From Cryptomeria japonica (Eukaryota; Streptophyta; Pinopsida; Cupressales; Cupressaceae), in contig NC_081414.1 in NCBI RefSeq assembly GCF_030272615.1, positions 825,186,896-825,250,895 of the forward strand: a stretch of DNA of 64,000 bases. The letters are read 5' to 3'. Positions 32,598 through 43,428 of this stretch are shown here, piece by piece. Positions within the stretch are counted from its first letter, which is position 1, and each line of letters starts with the position of its first letter. The position numbers were made by a program, and so were the translations under genes. Under the pieces are notes generated by a model that saw only the letters and a list, made by a program, of their open reading frames with translations, was not told the DNA's origin and searched no databases.

Positions 32598-33878
32598 TTA
32601 CGGGGGTGATGGTATTGATGTAAGCGTCGAAGAAGGTATCTTTCTCGTATTCATAAGGCATTTCGTGGAATTCCTCTTCGTCAGCGCTTTCAATATCCAA
32701 AGAAGGACTAGAAGGGGCACCGACGATAGTAACTTAGGCACCGAGGTGTACCCCAAGCCTCTGTTGTATCTGTAGGAGATAGGATTTATGGGTGCTTTTC
32801 TTCCTTTCTCCTCTGGTCCTAGACCGTGTCTTTTGTAACCCATTTTTTCAACTATGGCAAATGCTTTTGGGTACATTTCTTTGGATATTCTTGTTGGATC
32901 ATCATCCTCTTCCCGGTACAGCCATGAAGAGATATCTGCTTCGAGGTTCTCATTATCAAGTGGGCCCCATTGCTGGAAGGTGGTGTTTTGGCATTGCATG
33001 ACTAGTTTCAGATCCTTTTTTAGCTCTTTTGGTTTACCAAATGACTTAGGAGAGAGAGGGAGGTTACCTATTAATAAGACATCCTCCAATTTGTATTCTC
33101 CATAGTCATTGTCCAAGATCTTGATTTGATTATTTGGTTGGGATGATGTGGAGGCAAAATTTGATGTGTCAGATGGAGGCGTTGGCGAAGGTCTTTTTAG
33201 TGGGCAATGATACAGATGCTTCCCCTCTAATAGTTTGCAATATTGAAAAGGTTGGGGATCACCTTTGACAGTGATCACTTTTCCATTATAGGGGAATTTG
33301 ATGCATTGGTGATAGGTGGAGGGTACGACCTGCAAGGAATGAATCCATGGCCTCCCGAGGAGAATGTTGTAGGGGAGATCAAGATCGAGTACTTGGCAAG
33401 GGGTTTCAATTCTAATGGGGCCCACTTGAAGAGGTAAGGTGATCACGCCTTTTGAAATTCTTTCTGCATCATCATATGCCTTTATTGTGATCCTTCCTAA
33501 TGTGTCTATCAGATCCTCAAAAAGTCCCAATTGTTTTATCAATTTGTATGTACACAAATTAAGCCCAGATCTACCATCTATTAGGATACGTTTGACCTTG
33601 TGCTTGTGGATGAGAGATTCAATGTGCAAAGGTTTGTTATGGTCCTCATCTGTAGGAGCATCTTTGGAGCTAAATACAATGTGCTGTTGGGCAACAAGGT
33701 TTCCAATGAGGATTTGAAATTGGGTGGCATTGATGTTATCAGGCACGCGTGACTGGAGAAGGGCTTGTTCCAAAATTTCTTTATGGACCAGAGAAGTCTT
33801 GAGAAGTTCCAAAATGGAGATCTGTGCGGGTGTCTTCCCAAGTTGATCAAGGAGGTCATATTGGCGAGTGGAAGACAT
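32598..33878 (-). CDS. Element B protease plus G-patch-like segment
   Basis: An open frame of 426 codons. The N-terminal YDLLDQLGKTPAQIS lead and LHIESLIHKHKVKRILIDG precede the protease site Asp-Gly-Arg-Ser-Gly (LIDGRSGLNLC), an altered Asp-Ser/Thr-Gly. ITIKAYDDAE, ILLGRPWIHSLQ and VPSTYHQCIKFP follow. The G-patch-like part (about 32742-32880) has EKMGYKRHGLGPEEKGRKAP and NRGLGY. A frame change near 32740 gives an unrelated Leu/Thr/Ser-rich tail, so the frame end at 32598 is not authentic. The ATG at 33878 is not a true start; the polyprotein comes from upstream. Confidence 0.85.
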   Translation of the reverse strand: MSSTRQYDLLDQLGKTPAQISILELLKTSLVHKEILEQALLQSRVPDNINATQFQILIGNLVAQQHIVFSSKDAPTDEDHNKPLHIESLIHKHKVKRILIDGRSGLNLCTYKLIKQLGLFEDLIDTLGRITIKAYDDAERISKGVITLPLQVGPIRIETPCQVLDLDLPYNILLGRPWIHSLQVVPSTYHQCIKFPYNGKVITVKGDPQPFQYCKLLEGKHLYHCPLKRPSPTPPSDTSNFASTSSQPNNQIKILDNDYGEYKLEDVLLIGNLPLSPKSFGKPKELKKDLKLVMQCQNTTFQQWGPLDNENLEADISSWLYREEDDDPTRISKEMYPKAFAIVEKMGYKRHGLGPEEKGRKAPINPISYRYNRGLGYTSVPKLLSSVPLLVLLWILKALTKRNSTKCLMNTRKIPSSTLTSIPSPP

Positions 33879-34037
33879 GGGTGGGGGGTTTGGTGGGGGA
33901 GGAACTCCTTGGATGGTGACTCTTCCTCGACGTGTAGTTGCATTGCAGTCATTTTGGAAATGGGAGGTGGAAGGCGTGGCACCTTGAATGACTATTCTAG
34001 CCAGATTTGGTTTGCTTTGGGAAGAAGGAGGATTAAC

Positions 34038-34640
34038 TCATTGGATGGTTATGACATTGACATGATTGTCTGTAGGTTCAATGCGACTTACTAAAAAATC
34101 AAAACCGGTTACGTGATTAGCGTAGTCATAACCCATTGCATTAGATGATGAGCCTTTTCCTTTATCATGCTTTGGGAAGGGTTCTTGGTATATTTTGAGT
34201 TTGTCATTGTTATTACTAGGTTTTGCATTTGCTACTTTAATCTCACCTCTATCGATGAGATCTTGTATGTAGATCTTCAATTTCATACACTTTCGTGTAT
34301 CATGTCCCTTGATACGATGGTATTCACAATACTCATTTTCATTATACCATCTTGGTTTAGGTTGATTGGGATCAAACGGGCGAGTGATTGGAAAAACCAC
34401 TATACCTGCTTGGACATGTTTTTGAAACACCACTTCAATAGGCTCAGCAAGAGGAGTGAAATCTCTTGGAGTCCTGTTATTCGATCGGGGTGGTCGTCCC
34501 TGGATTGAGACATTGTTGTGAGGTTTTTGAGATTGATTTGAATTGTTTTGATTGTTGAATTGATGAATATTGGTGGTGGATTTTGGGGGAGCAACCACGG
34601 TTTGGACCCACTTTGCATCAGTTACACCATCATTGACCAC
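34038..34640 (-). CDS. Element B gag C-terminal part with CHHC zinc finger
   Basis: An open frame of 200 codons continues gag after a single stop at about 34707. It contains a basic Asn/Gln-rich stretch, FTPLAEPIEVVFQKHVQAG, and the finger CEYHRIKGHDTRKCMKLK (Cys-x2-His-x4-His-x4-Cys, intact), followed by IQDLIDRGEIKV and FPKHDKGKG. In this lineage it likely acts as nucleocapsid. The ATG is internal to the polyprotein. Confidence 0.82.
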   Translation of the reverse strand: MVNDGVTDAKWVQTVVAPPKSTTNIHQFNNQNNSNQSQKPHNNVSIQGRPPRSNNRTPRDFTPLAEPIEVVFQKHVQAGIVVFPITRPFDPNQPKPRWYNENEYCEYHRIKGHDTRKCMKLKIYIQDLIDRGEIKVANAKPSNNNDKLKIYQEPFPKHDKGKGSSSNAMGYDYANHVTGFDFLVSRIEPTDNHVNVITIQ

Positions 34641-34706
34641 GTTTTTATTTTTAGCCCAAAATTTTGGCTTGTCGTTATGATAAGAGGAAGAACTTTGTGA
34701 TGACTT

Positions 34707-36140
34707 CTAGTAATTTTTCAAGGTTCCTTCCTCCAACAAGACATGTTCGAGGGCGAGGTCCTTATTGGTCAATTTTTGGAAGGATTTGATACATTGAGAT
34801 ATTAAAGGTCTTGAAAGTTCAGACACCAAGTTCTTTTGAAATAGTTCAATTTGATGTTGTTCTGGCATGTCCCACTGAAATTTTTTGATAAGATGTCGCC
34901 ATCTTTGTAGGAAATTGGCAAAGGTTTCTCCAGGTCTTTGTTTTGTATTACATAGGTCCATCATAGAAACATCATTACCCATGTTGTATGCATAGTGGGC
35001 CACAAATTTTTCTGCCAAGTCTAGAAAAGAGACAATGGAACCTCGTGGTAAAGATGAGAACCATGCCAGGGCGTCTCCCGTGAGACTCTTGGGAAAGAGT
35101 CTATGAAGATAAAGGTCACTATAGGAGACTTCTTGGCATAAGATGTGGAATTCTCGGACATGGTCGCAGGGGTCTCCTTTGCCTTCATACTTGGTGAATT
35201 TAGGGATCTCAAATCCTGGGGGATATGGTGCAACTGATATAGATGGGTCGTAAGGACAAGGGCAAAACTCTTCAAATGAGTAAGCTTTCCTTTTATTATT
35301 CTTTTCTTTCATGTTTTTGATGATATTCTTCATGTCTTGAATTTCCTTGATGAGGTCTTGTTGTGGACTTTGATATTGATGGATTGTATTTGCCCCAAGA
35401 ATTGGATGAACCAAAGAAGGTGCACCACCACCAATATATTGATATGAGGAGGAGGTGGGAATGTGGGATGTGATGACCGATGTCACTGGGGTTTGTGTGA
35501 TAGTTGGTTGCGGTCTGCCAACTATTGTGACGGGATTGAATGCGGTCTGGATAAAATTTGCGACATTGTTGGGAGAAAGGGAAGTTTGTTGAATAGAAAT
35601 ATGTAGTTGAATAGAAGGAGGCGGTATAGAAGTTTGTTGGAGAATGGATGAGATTGGATTTGATAGTGGTATGGATGGTAAGGAGGAAGAAGGCATGATG
35701 GAGACCGTGGTGGGAGGTGTCGCGGGTGGCATTGATTGGGCTTGGATGATTGATGGGGCTGCAATTGATTGAGTTTGAATAGTAGGTGCAACACTTTGTG
35801 TGGGAGCGAGGTCTCCTTGTGGTTGTTGGACGAGAGTGGATCTATTAAATTCATGTGGAAGTTGAGCTCCATGTTCAAGAAGAGTTTTCAAAAGTGCAAT
35901 AGGATTGTGTTTAATAAACTTTTCTATCATCTCTTGGTTATAAGAATCCGCTAGGAAAGTTTGCACTTCCGGACAAAGTTCATCTTGGTTAACCATGTCA
36001 AGATTTTGGCTTTGATCTTGATCGCTTGGTTGCCCACTTTGTGTATGATCTTGCATGGGATCTTCATATAGGACACCAATGTCTGGCATGCTATATTGTT
36101 GATCAGCCATCTTTTTCTTTTGGGATCGAGTTGCGACCAT
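34707..36140 (-). CDS. Element B gag
   Basis: 477 codons are open from MVATRSQKKKMADQQ at 36140. The first 260 residues are Ser/Pro/Gln/Thr/Ile-rich. A short predicted coiled stretch follows (IKEIQDMKNIIKNMKEKNNK), then the retrotransposon gag domain: GFEIPKFTKYEGKGDPCDHV, LFPKSLTGDALAWFSSLPRG, AEKFVAHYAYNM, LCNTKQRPGETFANFLQRW. It ends at TAG in LKNY-stop; the sequence beyond (34038-34640) is clearly gag too, so one nonsense change truncated it. The start is chosen because element A's gag has the same N-terminus and a repeat array lies directly upstream. Confidence 0.92.
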   Translation of the reverse strand: MVATRSQKKKMADQQYSMPDIGVLYEDPMQDHTQSGQPSDQDQSQNLDMVNQDELCPEVQTFLADSYNQEMIEKFIKHNPIALLKTLLEHGAQLPHEFNRSTLVQQPQGDLAPTQSVAPTIQTQSIAAPSIIQAQSMPPATPPTTVSIMPSSSLPSIPLSNPISSILQQTSIPPPSIQLHISIQQTSLSPNNVANFIQTAFNPVTIVGRPQPTITQTPVTSVITSHIPTSSSYQYIGGGAPSLVHPILGANTIHQYQSPQQDLIKEIQDMKNIIKNMKEKNNKRKAYSFEEFCPCPYDPSISVAPYPPGFEIPKFTKYEGKGDPCDHVREFHILCQEVSYSDLYLHRLFPKSLTGDALAWFSSLPRGSIVSFLDLAEKFVAHYAYNMGNDVSMMDLCNTKQRPGETFANFLQRWRHLIKKFQWDMPEQHQIELFQKNLVSELSRPLISQCIKSFQKLTNKDLALEHVLLEEGTLKNY

Positions 36141-36148
36141 ACACGATA

Positions 36149-36530
36149 TTTGTGATGAAAAGACTTAGGAAAAATGTGATGAAATGACTTAGAAAATTTG
36201 TGATGGAAGTATTTTAGAAACTTGTGATGAAAGGACTTAAGAAATTTGAGGATGAAAGGACTTAAGAAATTTGAGGATGAAAGGACTTAAGAAATTTGTG
36301 ATGAAAGGGCTTAAGAAATTTGAGGATGAAAGGACATAAGAAATTTGTGATGAAAGGACTTAAGAAATTTGAGGATGAAAGGACTTAAGAAATTTGTGGA
36401 TGAAAGGACTTAAGAAATTTGTGATGAAAGGACAAAAGAAATTTGTGATGAAAGGACTTAAGAAATTTGAGGATGAAAGGACTTAAGAAATTTGTGATGA
36501 AAGGACTTAAGAAATTTGAGGATGATTGAT
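36149..36530. repeat. Minisatellite directly upstream of element B gag, about 17 units of 22-25 bp
   Basis: The unit is GATGAAAGGACTTAAGAAAT plus TTGAG or TTGTG, least degenerate from 36215 on. It lies 8 bases from the gag ATG in the transcribed leader. The minus-strand transcript would read as pyrimidine-rich (CATCCTCAAATTTC...). Element A lacks it. Confidence 0.92.
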
Positions 36531-36944
36531 GAAGAAAGTATGGTAGTGATGGTTTAGAAGAAAACTTGATGACTAGGTTGTCTTTGGCATGAACACGAAG
36601 GATCTATTTAAATGACAAGTTGTCTGAAGGGATATGACCACCCTGATTTGGACGATAGTAGGTGTTTCAAAGGACAAACTTGAATGTTGATGTAGAGGAT
36701 AAACTCTTAGCTTCTCTCTCAGGCTTATGAAAAATAGGATAGATGGAGTTTTGACGCAATTTTGGACTTGGTGTGGGTAATGACTTGGACAATTTGTTTG
36801 TGTCTTGACAAATATTTTTGCAAAGTGTTTGGGGATAGTGATGTGTTTTTAGTCTACTCTTGGCAAGTATGTATCAAACAAAGCAAACACAATGATTAAA
36901 TGCATATTATCTCAAAGACACTCATGCTCATATACAACATTCTT

Positions 36945-37515
36945 AAGGCTAGCAAGGACAATAGTCATTGAATCCCAATTGGTTTCCCATCTATGCTTAC
37001 CCAGAGTGGACACTTAGATGCTTGACCCCACTGGCTCCCCTCCACGACACTCACTTCTTGGGGCAGCCAAGCATCAATTCCCATGAAAAATCCTCATTGC
37101 GAACTTTGTGTCTCTACTAAGGGCCGTAAGAATATGGGCCGCTTCAGAGGTCCGACCTCCTGCACCAATGACTAGAGGGTTTTTGGCCACTATGAACAAG
37201 GTGTTTAGTAAGTCTTCCCGTTAGGAGCTACCCTTCGAAGTTGTGCAAGTGCAATTGAGGCCTATAGCCCAACAAAGCACCAAGAACTTAGTAGTCACGC
37301 AAGTATGATTGAGATCTCTAGGATCCTACTAAGCACCCAATGTGAGAGTGAACTCTCATATAGCCCCAACCATTAACCCTTTTGTAGTCAATGGCCTATT
37401 TATTATAGTGAGTTGGGACCCCAGGTCCGGGTTTACTCACTTGGGTCGTTCCCCTCTTACCTTGTCAAAGAGCAAGTTGGGAGGGTAGGCCTGCTAGAGG
37501 TAAACACATAATCAA
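36945..37515 (-). other. Conserved 5' leader block, element B
   Basis: Aligns with element A 19852-20420. GATGCTTG at 37017-37024 can pair with CAAGCATC at 37068-37075. Below the stem, B has CCCC/GGGG where A has GACC/GGTC. AGAGGTCCGACCTCCTGC is also shared. Confidence 0.7.
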
Positions 37516-37539
37516 ACAGGAAAAGGTTGGAGGGTCTGG

Positions 37540-38815
37540 ATTTCTGATCGTCTAGTAAGACGGGAGCATACTTTCCTACCTTTACACTTTTCTTAAAGAC
37601 ACATAAGACAATGGTTCATTCCATTTTAATTAATATCTAGGTGCCTAATTTAAATAAATGCACAATATTTGGTTGAATCGGCTAGGCAACCTGCAAAACC
37701 ACTTGATTAGTAGTTTGAAAAATGGAGTCTTCAAAAAGCATCCTACAAAACAACTTGATTAGTAGTTTGGAAAAATAGTCTTCAACAAGCATCCTACAAA
37801 AATCAACAAAATGACAAAAATATTAATTTTTTTTTAATTTTTTGGGAATGAATAGAAAAACATGAATAAATTTTTTTTTACTAATGACAAATGTGGATTT
37901 GAAGAAAGCTTTGATGGGTAAATGGGGTTTGACTAGGTTTTTACCACTTTCTAAGGGATAGGCAAGCAAAAAATGAGGATTTTGGAGGAGAGATGAAGGA
38001 ATGGGAAAATTTGTCCAAGAGGGACAAAGAAGCAAAAGTTGAAGATGGATAATATGGGAAAAATTTGGAGGTGATTGGATGAAAAGGGAAGAAGTTATGG
38101 CAAACCCTAAAAATAGAGAAATATGGGATTTTGGGCTTCAAAAAGTGGATTTTTGAGATAAGGCCTCCAAGGAAGAAAATGCGGAAAATGGCAATGTGGA
38201 GAATCTGGTGAAGTTTGAAGGGAAATGGAGTCAAGATAAAGAAGATATGGCGAAAAAACAAAAAAAAATTAACTTTTTTATTTAAAAAATAAAATAAAAA
38301 TTAACCCTAGATTTAATGGAATAGAAACCCTAAATTTAATAGAACAGAAACCCTAAATTTAACAAAACATAAACCCTAGATTTAACAGAGCAGACAGAAA
38401 CCCTAGATTTAACAGAGCAAATTGTCGCACTAAACAGAATAAAATAAAAATGTCAAAGGTCCGGATTTCTGATTGTCTAGATAGACAAGAGCATACTCTC
38501 CTACTTTCACACTTTCCTGCGGGCAGACAGATTATATTTAAACAGAGCAGATAACAGGAAATAAATAAATTAAATGCAGACTACATTTAGCGCCTAAAAT
38601 TTTCAGACAGATTAACAGAGTAGATAGTAGCACTAAACAGATAGAAAAGTGTCAAAGGTCCGGATTTTTGATTGTCTAGATAGACAAGAGCATACTCTCC
38701 TATTTTCACACTTTCCTACGGTCAGAGCATACAATCATGCTAAACATAATAGAAAAGTGAAAGGTCTGGATTTTTGATTGTCTATATAGACAAGATCATA
38801 CTCTCATACTTTCAC
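37540..38815. repeat. Four dispersed copies of a 60-70 bp leader motif
   Basis: Copies lie at about 37540-37600, 38448-38518, 38645-38716 and 38756-38815. Each has TCTGGATTT or GTCCGGATTT, then GATTGTCTAGATAGACAAGA or a variant, then CATACTCTCCTACTTTCACA. The middle part, TTGTCTA/TAGACAA, is a short palindrome. The first copy lies at the end of the conserved block. Confidence 0.82.
38300..38420. repeat. Telomere-like AAACCCTAAATTTAACAGA short tandem repeat
   Basis: About five units of 22-30 bp each include ACCCTAAA/ACCCTAGA. They resemble the plant telomere unit only in part and sit within the leader, so this is not an internal telomere. Confidence 0.8.
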
Positions 38816-38983
38816 ACAGATTATACTAAAACATAACAGACAACAAATCAAATAACAAATCAGATAACAGAGCTGTCGTGCTGCAACAGAAATAGAAACA
38901 TAAAAAAAAATAGAAATAGAACAGAATAAGGAGGAGCTGTCGCGCAGAAATGTAGAGTCGCGATTTTGGAACCTGCGAAAAAG

Positions 38984-39011
<28 letters not shown>
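38984..39011. repeat. TA dinucleotide microsatellite
   Basis: Roughly 14 TA units, next to the element B primer site region. Confidence 0.9.
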
Positions 39012-39014
<3 letters not shown>

Positions 39015-39096
39015 CTGCAATCGCGCTATTCTGGAACCTGAGTCTCACAACTCACAAAAACCTAAAAAAAACAACAACATTAGTTCTCAGGGACGT

Positions 39097-39116
39097 GAGT
39101 CCCACCGGGCATGCCA
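39097..39116 (-). other. Element B primer-binding site
   Basis: It is identical to element A's 20-base site, beginning TGG on the minus strand three bases inside the 5' LTR. Shared primer and polypurine tract confirm that A and B are close relatives. Confidence 0.87.
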
Positions 39117-39119
39117 AAA

Positions 39120-40240
39120 TGAAGAGGAGAAAACATATTTGAAAGGTAAACTGATCAAAACATAACGAAATAAACATGCAGAATGCTAAAATATCATAAA
39201 AAAGCCATTTCACCTTGCTATTTTACCTTCTCCTTCAGATTGAGCTTGATGAAGTGAAGGTGCCCCTTGATAATGCTCCACTTGATGTGCTCCTTTGATT
39301 ACTGGATGTGGATGGCTCTCCAATATTGTGCACAAATGATATGGATGAATGATAAGGATGAGATGATCAAGTTGCCAAGATGATTTCCTAGGCTCAAAAG
39401 GGCAGCATAAGCTTACTTGATTTCAAGATGTTCTGAATGAAGGGATGGAGCCCTATTTTATAGGAAGAGGAGAGGAAAATGAATGGCTAGGATGAATTCG
39501 AGATGAAGGGCTACGATTTACTTGTGAGCTCACACAAGCTCCAAGAGCAAGTGTGGAGACCAAGAAATATGCCCTAAAGGCATTTCGTATCTCCACACTC
39601 TACAAGATGCATTGGAGGAATTAAAAATTCTCCAAAAATGGATATTATGGGAATTAGAAGAATAAAAAGGAATTAAAAATTCCTTGGGAGAGGGAAATGC
39701 CTAGAGGAATGTGATATTTTGAAAATCTTACATTCATCTAGAAAAAAAACATTTAAAGCTAGTGGCTGGATGAAAGGACAAAGAGTTGACTTTGTGGCTA
39801 ATCATGATGATTAGCCATTAACGACTCATTAGGAGGGGGATTAGAGGAAATGTTAGGTGGGATTTATATTTGTAGGAGAATTTGACTAGGAGAGAGAATG
39901 AGTGGAGGGAATAAAAAATTAGAAGAATAATGTTAAGTGAGTTTAGGGAGTTTCTAGACGAATTTATTAGTTTAATGATGAATTAAGAAGATGACTTGTA
40001 GGAATCATATAGGTTAACTAATTAATTGAAATTAATTAGCTAAGAGGAAGATTTGTGAGGATTTGATTTTTTAGAAGAATAAAGAAAGGGATTGATTTAT
40101 TAAATAAATGAACCATATGCTATAGTGACAATATTAATTATATTTAATTAATATTGAGAAGAATTTTAATTAACATAATTAATTAATTAATTATGTGAGG
40201 AATTAAAAATAATCAAAATAATTATTTTTAAGTGTCTACA
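39120..40240 (-). repeat. Element B right LTR (5' LTR in element sense)
   Basis: Starts TGAAGAGGAGAAAACA and ends AAGTGTCTACA on the plus strand. About 27 differences from the left copy by eye. Confidence 0.95.
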
Positions 40241-40245
40241 CCCAC
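40241..40245. repeat. Target-site duplication of element B, right copy
   Basis: CCCAC, matching 26005-26009. Confidence 0.85.
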
Positions 40246-40380
40246 TACAACGGATACTGCGATTCTGTGATAGTTTTATATGTCAAAGTAAGGGAAATTT
40301 TGTTTTCCATGATTTCAAATGATTGAATTGTCGTTCTAATTAGTGCAAAATGATTATATTTAGGAAAATCATTATTAACG

Positions 40381-42690
40381 ATGGGAAAGAACAAGCAAGG
40401 AACAATCGAACAACGAGAGGTTGAAAAAGAAAGACAAAGGAAACATATGAAGAAATTATGTGAACTAAGAACAATGGGACAAAAATTTATGTCATCCACA
40501 ACATCGCAACTAGATGTACCAAATGAACCTGATGCAGTTGAAGAAGAAATCACAATCAATAATCAAACAAACGATTAAGATGTACCAACAACATTTGATT
40601 TACTGAATGAACCTAATGCAATTGAAGAGGATACAACAATGAATAATCAATAAAATGATGAATGTACACCAAATCAATTTGATGCGATGAATGTACCTAA
40701 TGCACACAATGCACCAATGTTAACACCTCCTGGAATAATTCTCTTCGGGCATTCTCAAGTAGATTACCATGCAAAGACAAGGTTGTTGTTGATGCACCAA
40801 GAACATTAATTGAAATTTTTTGGCATGACAACACAAGGGTTTCACCCAACCAAAGAGATGTTGTTAGAAGGCGAATTGGATCTAGAAATTGCGAGCCACA
40901 TGCCAAACACTATTTGGATATGACTCAAACAAAATTTTATGAAAGATTCCTTCAAAATTTTCCTCAAATAAGAATTAGTCAAAGATTTTTTGAAATGGAA
41001 AAACCTTTTTATGTTAAGATTAATCATGTACACACCACGTTTTGTTGTAGGATGCATATTGAATTTTCCATGCACTATGATATTTATCATCATATATGTT
41101 GTACTTTGCATTTTAACGATGTTTAGCAGGAATGCAATATACAAGCACCTCCTAAGCCACCAAGAGAATTTATTTCAAGTGTGCTATGTAAAAGACATGA
41201 TGGTTTCATTTATTATAAGATGATGTGTCTGAAAGGTTATTGTGCTACATGTGGTGGTTTGTAAGATTTACCAAGATGTGTACATTTGGAGAGCACACAT
41301 GAATTTGGTAAGAAACTAGTTTCTTTTGGAAAATACAAGATAGTCACATATGGGGTTAAAGATGGAAAAGAATTGAAGAGACGTGAGTTAGTGAAAAATG
41401 ATAAATGTGTAGCTGAATTTATGAAAATGTTTTAAGAGAAACTAGTTTATGAGTACATATTGCATACATATAGCGCTTAGTAGTTAGATGAACAATTCAA
41501 GTTATGCAAGGACATATTTCCTCTTGGTATAATTGTCTCTATCATTGATTTTGATGAAAATTCTACACTACAACCTCAAAATGAAGTGCAATCTACATAT
41601 TACCATCCTACACAAGTTTCTATTTTTATACACATAGACTTCATGCATGTAGATGATAGCACATAGGAGGATAGAAAGGTTGTAAGAGAGTATCACTTCT
41701 ACATAAGTGATTATCATACTCATTCATCAGAGTTTGTGCAAGGATGCTTTATAGTTTTCTAGGATAATTTAAGGGAAAGAAACATACGATACAACCAACA
41801 CATAATATGGTCAGATAAATGCAGCTCACAATTCAAGAATGCAAGGGTGTCCTATTGGTTGAATAGGATGCATGTGACAAGCAACGTACAACATTTTTGG
41901 AATTTCACTGAGGATGTACATGGAAAGGGGGAGCATGATAGTGCAAGAGTATGCGCAAAAAGAGCCCTATCTAGAGAAGAATTAAAGTACGAAGGTGGTG
42001 CTGAGTTGATAGATACAAAAACAATTGTGTGATGGTGTAACTCTATAATGGGACCAGGTAATGCAGGAACGTCAATGGTTCATAGATATTTATGGTTGAT
42101 CAGTGAATCTAATATTGAAAACTCTCAAGATTGTTGTATAGTTATAGGATCAAGTGAAATGCACTCATTTAGAAGTTCAAATGCAAGTTTACTAGTAATT
42201 TATACTAGTCAGATTGTATGTTTTTGCTCTTCATGTATGTATTTTTTGTGGGAATAATGTGAATCACAAGAGTGGGTTGACAAATGATCTTGTAGACCAT
42301 TGGTTCCAATTGATACATATCAAGTTCCCAAAGCACTACAATTGAACCAGATGGAAGCGTTAATGGATTTCGACCTAGTGGAACTTGGTGATTTTTTGTT
42401 TAATTTTTTTGCAGAATTTTTTTTGTCTCATTTTGTTACATCACACATTATTTTTGGTAAATTATCATTCTATAAAATGCAGGTCATGTGTACACAGTTG
42501 TTGTAGAAGAGAACAATGAAGAAGGAACAAATTACTTTTTGTGTCGTTGTATTGAGCTTAAAATAAAATTGACAATCACAATCATTGACAGAGAGGGTAT
42601 TGAGTACCCAATAGGGTCTGTTGTCGTGACAGACACATGGCTTAGGAGATACCCTATCAAAAAAATTGGATGTTTGGTTGTTCAAGGACT
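40381..42690 (+). pseudogene. Decayed transposase-like gene, class not settled
   Basis: The first frame is open from ATG 40381 to 40576 (basic Lys/Arg/Glu-rich N-terminus), with a stop-broken continuation to about 40735. A second frame (40740-42260) holds the bulk, with scattered stops: FWHDNTRVSPNQRDVVRRR, FPQIRISQRFFEMEKPF, a Cys/His-rich segment (YCATCGG, LPRCVH), then SIIDFDENSTLQPQNEVQS, IIWSDKCSSQFKN and DVHGKGEHDSARVCAKRAL. The acidic motif spacing and GKG/HDS block are reminiscent of a DDE-type transposase-like family common in animals and also present in plants; I cannot name it with certainty. A possible intron lies between about 42391 (GTGATTTTT donor) and 42482 (AAAATGCAG acceptor), followed by a Thr/Ile/Val-rich C-terminal exon. 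Element B cut the upstream region at 40245. Confidence 0.6.
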
Positions 42691-42699
42691 TTGAAACAC

Positions 42700-43428
42700 A
42701 TAGACATATTCTTCATTTCTCCAACCTTGTTGTTTCAACAAATATTCAATTGATCAAGTATCGTGGTAGACCTCATAACAAGAATTAATGGGAAGTTCAT
42801 GAATCCAACCACAAGGCAATGCTTGACACAATATGGGTTAGAGACGATCCATAAGGCTCACTTGATTGAATTTGGGTCATCTACAAGTGTTCAATTGTTG
42901 GAGCATTACAATGATTCTATGGTTTAGGGTAGAATGATTTTGATAATTTTGTATGCATATCATTGGCGAATCGTTATATATTCATTTTTTGTATATATAA
43001 ATGCCCATGAGCTAATTTGTTCATATTTAGAGGCAAACATTTATATATTTAAATGGCCATGAGCTGATTTGTACATACTTAAATGCCAATTTTTGTATAT
43101 TTAGATGACCATAAGTTGGATTTTGCATATATAAATGCCAAACTATATATAAATGCCCATCAGCTGATTTGTAAATAATTTTTTTGTATATTTAAATAGC
43201 TAAGAGATGATTTGTCCATTTTTAGAGGCAAATTTTTGAATATATGTCAATTTCTGTATATGTAAATTTTTGTATATGCAAATTTTTGTATATGTAAATT
43301 TGTGCATAAATGGAATTTTGTGATGCATTTTGTATTTTTGATTATACTTGAAATTCAGTATGACTAATTATGAGTACATGACCTAATTTATGGCTATTTA
43401 TGAGTACATGTGTATGCCTACCATATGG
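42700..43428. other. AT-rich region with degenerate TATATAAATGCC repeats
   Basis: From about 42955 to 43320 short motifs TTTTTGTATATATAAATGCC and CATGAGCTGATTTG recur some eight times with variable spacing. Nothing coding is seen. It may be the 3' side of the transposase-like gene. Similar AT-rich CAAAATGCACAATAATGAAC repeats lie at 53935-54110. Confidence 0.6.

Larger units (their letters stand above)
36531..39096 (-). other. Element B 5' leader, non-coding
   Basis: About 2.6 kb between PBS and the minisatellite. It includes the conserved block 36945-37515, four copies of a 60-70 bp motif (37540-38815), a telomere-like AAACCCTAAATTTAACA repeat at 38300-38420, and a TA microsatellite near 38984-39011. 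The short minus-strand frames (Phe/Leu/Ser-rich, 37823-38261) have no domain. Nothing looks coding. Confidence 0.75.
26010..40240 (-). mobile_element. Ty3/gypsy Tat/Ogre-like element B, 14.2 kb with both LTRs
   Basis: Two 1121-bp LTRs are flanked by CCCAC duplications. PBS and polypurine tract are identical to those of element A. The order on the minus strand is leader, gag, CHHC, protease, G-patch-like segment, RT, RNase H, aRH, integrase, 3' spacer. The left LTR starts TA instead of TG. LTRs differ by about 27 positions by eye (2.4%). Unlike A it has no PMD gene and a shorter 3' spacer. Gag is open for 477 codons, but pol has several stops and the integrase lacks a catalytic Asp. Confidence 0.93.

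Noticed and set aside
37823-38261. Phe/Leu/Ser-rich minus-strand ORFs in the element B leader
   Set aside because: AT-rich composition gives such frames; no start context, domain or conservation in element A.
38300-38420. Interstitial telomere
   Set aside because: The units are longer than seven bases and mixed with ATTTAACAGA; they lie inside the element B leader.
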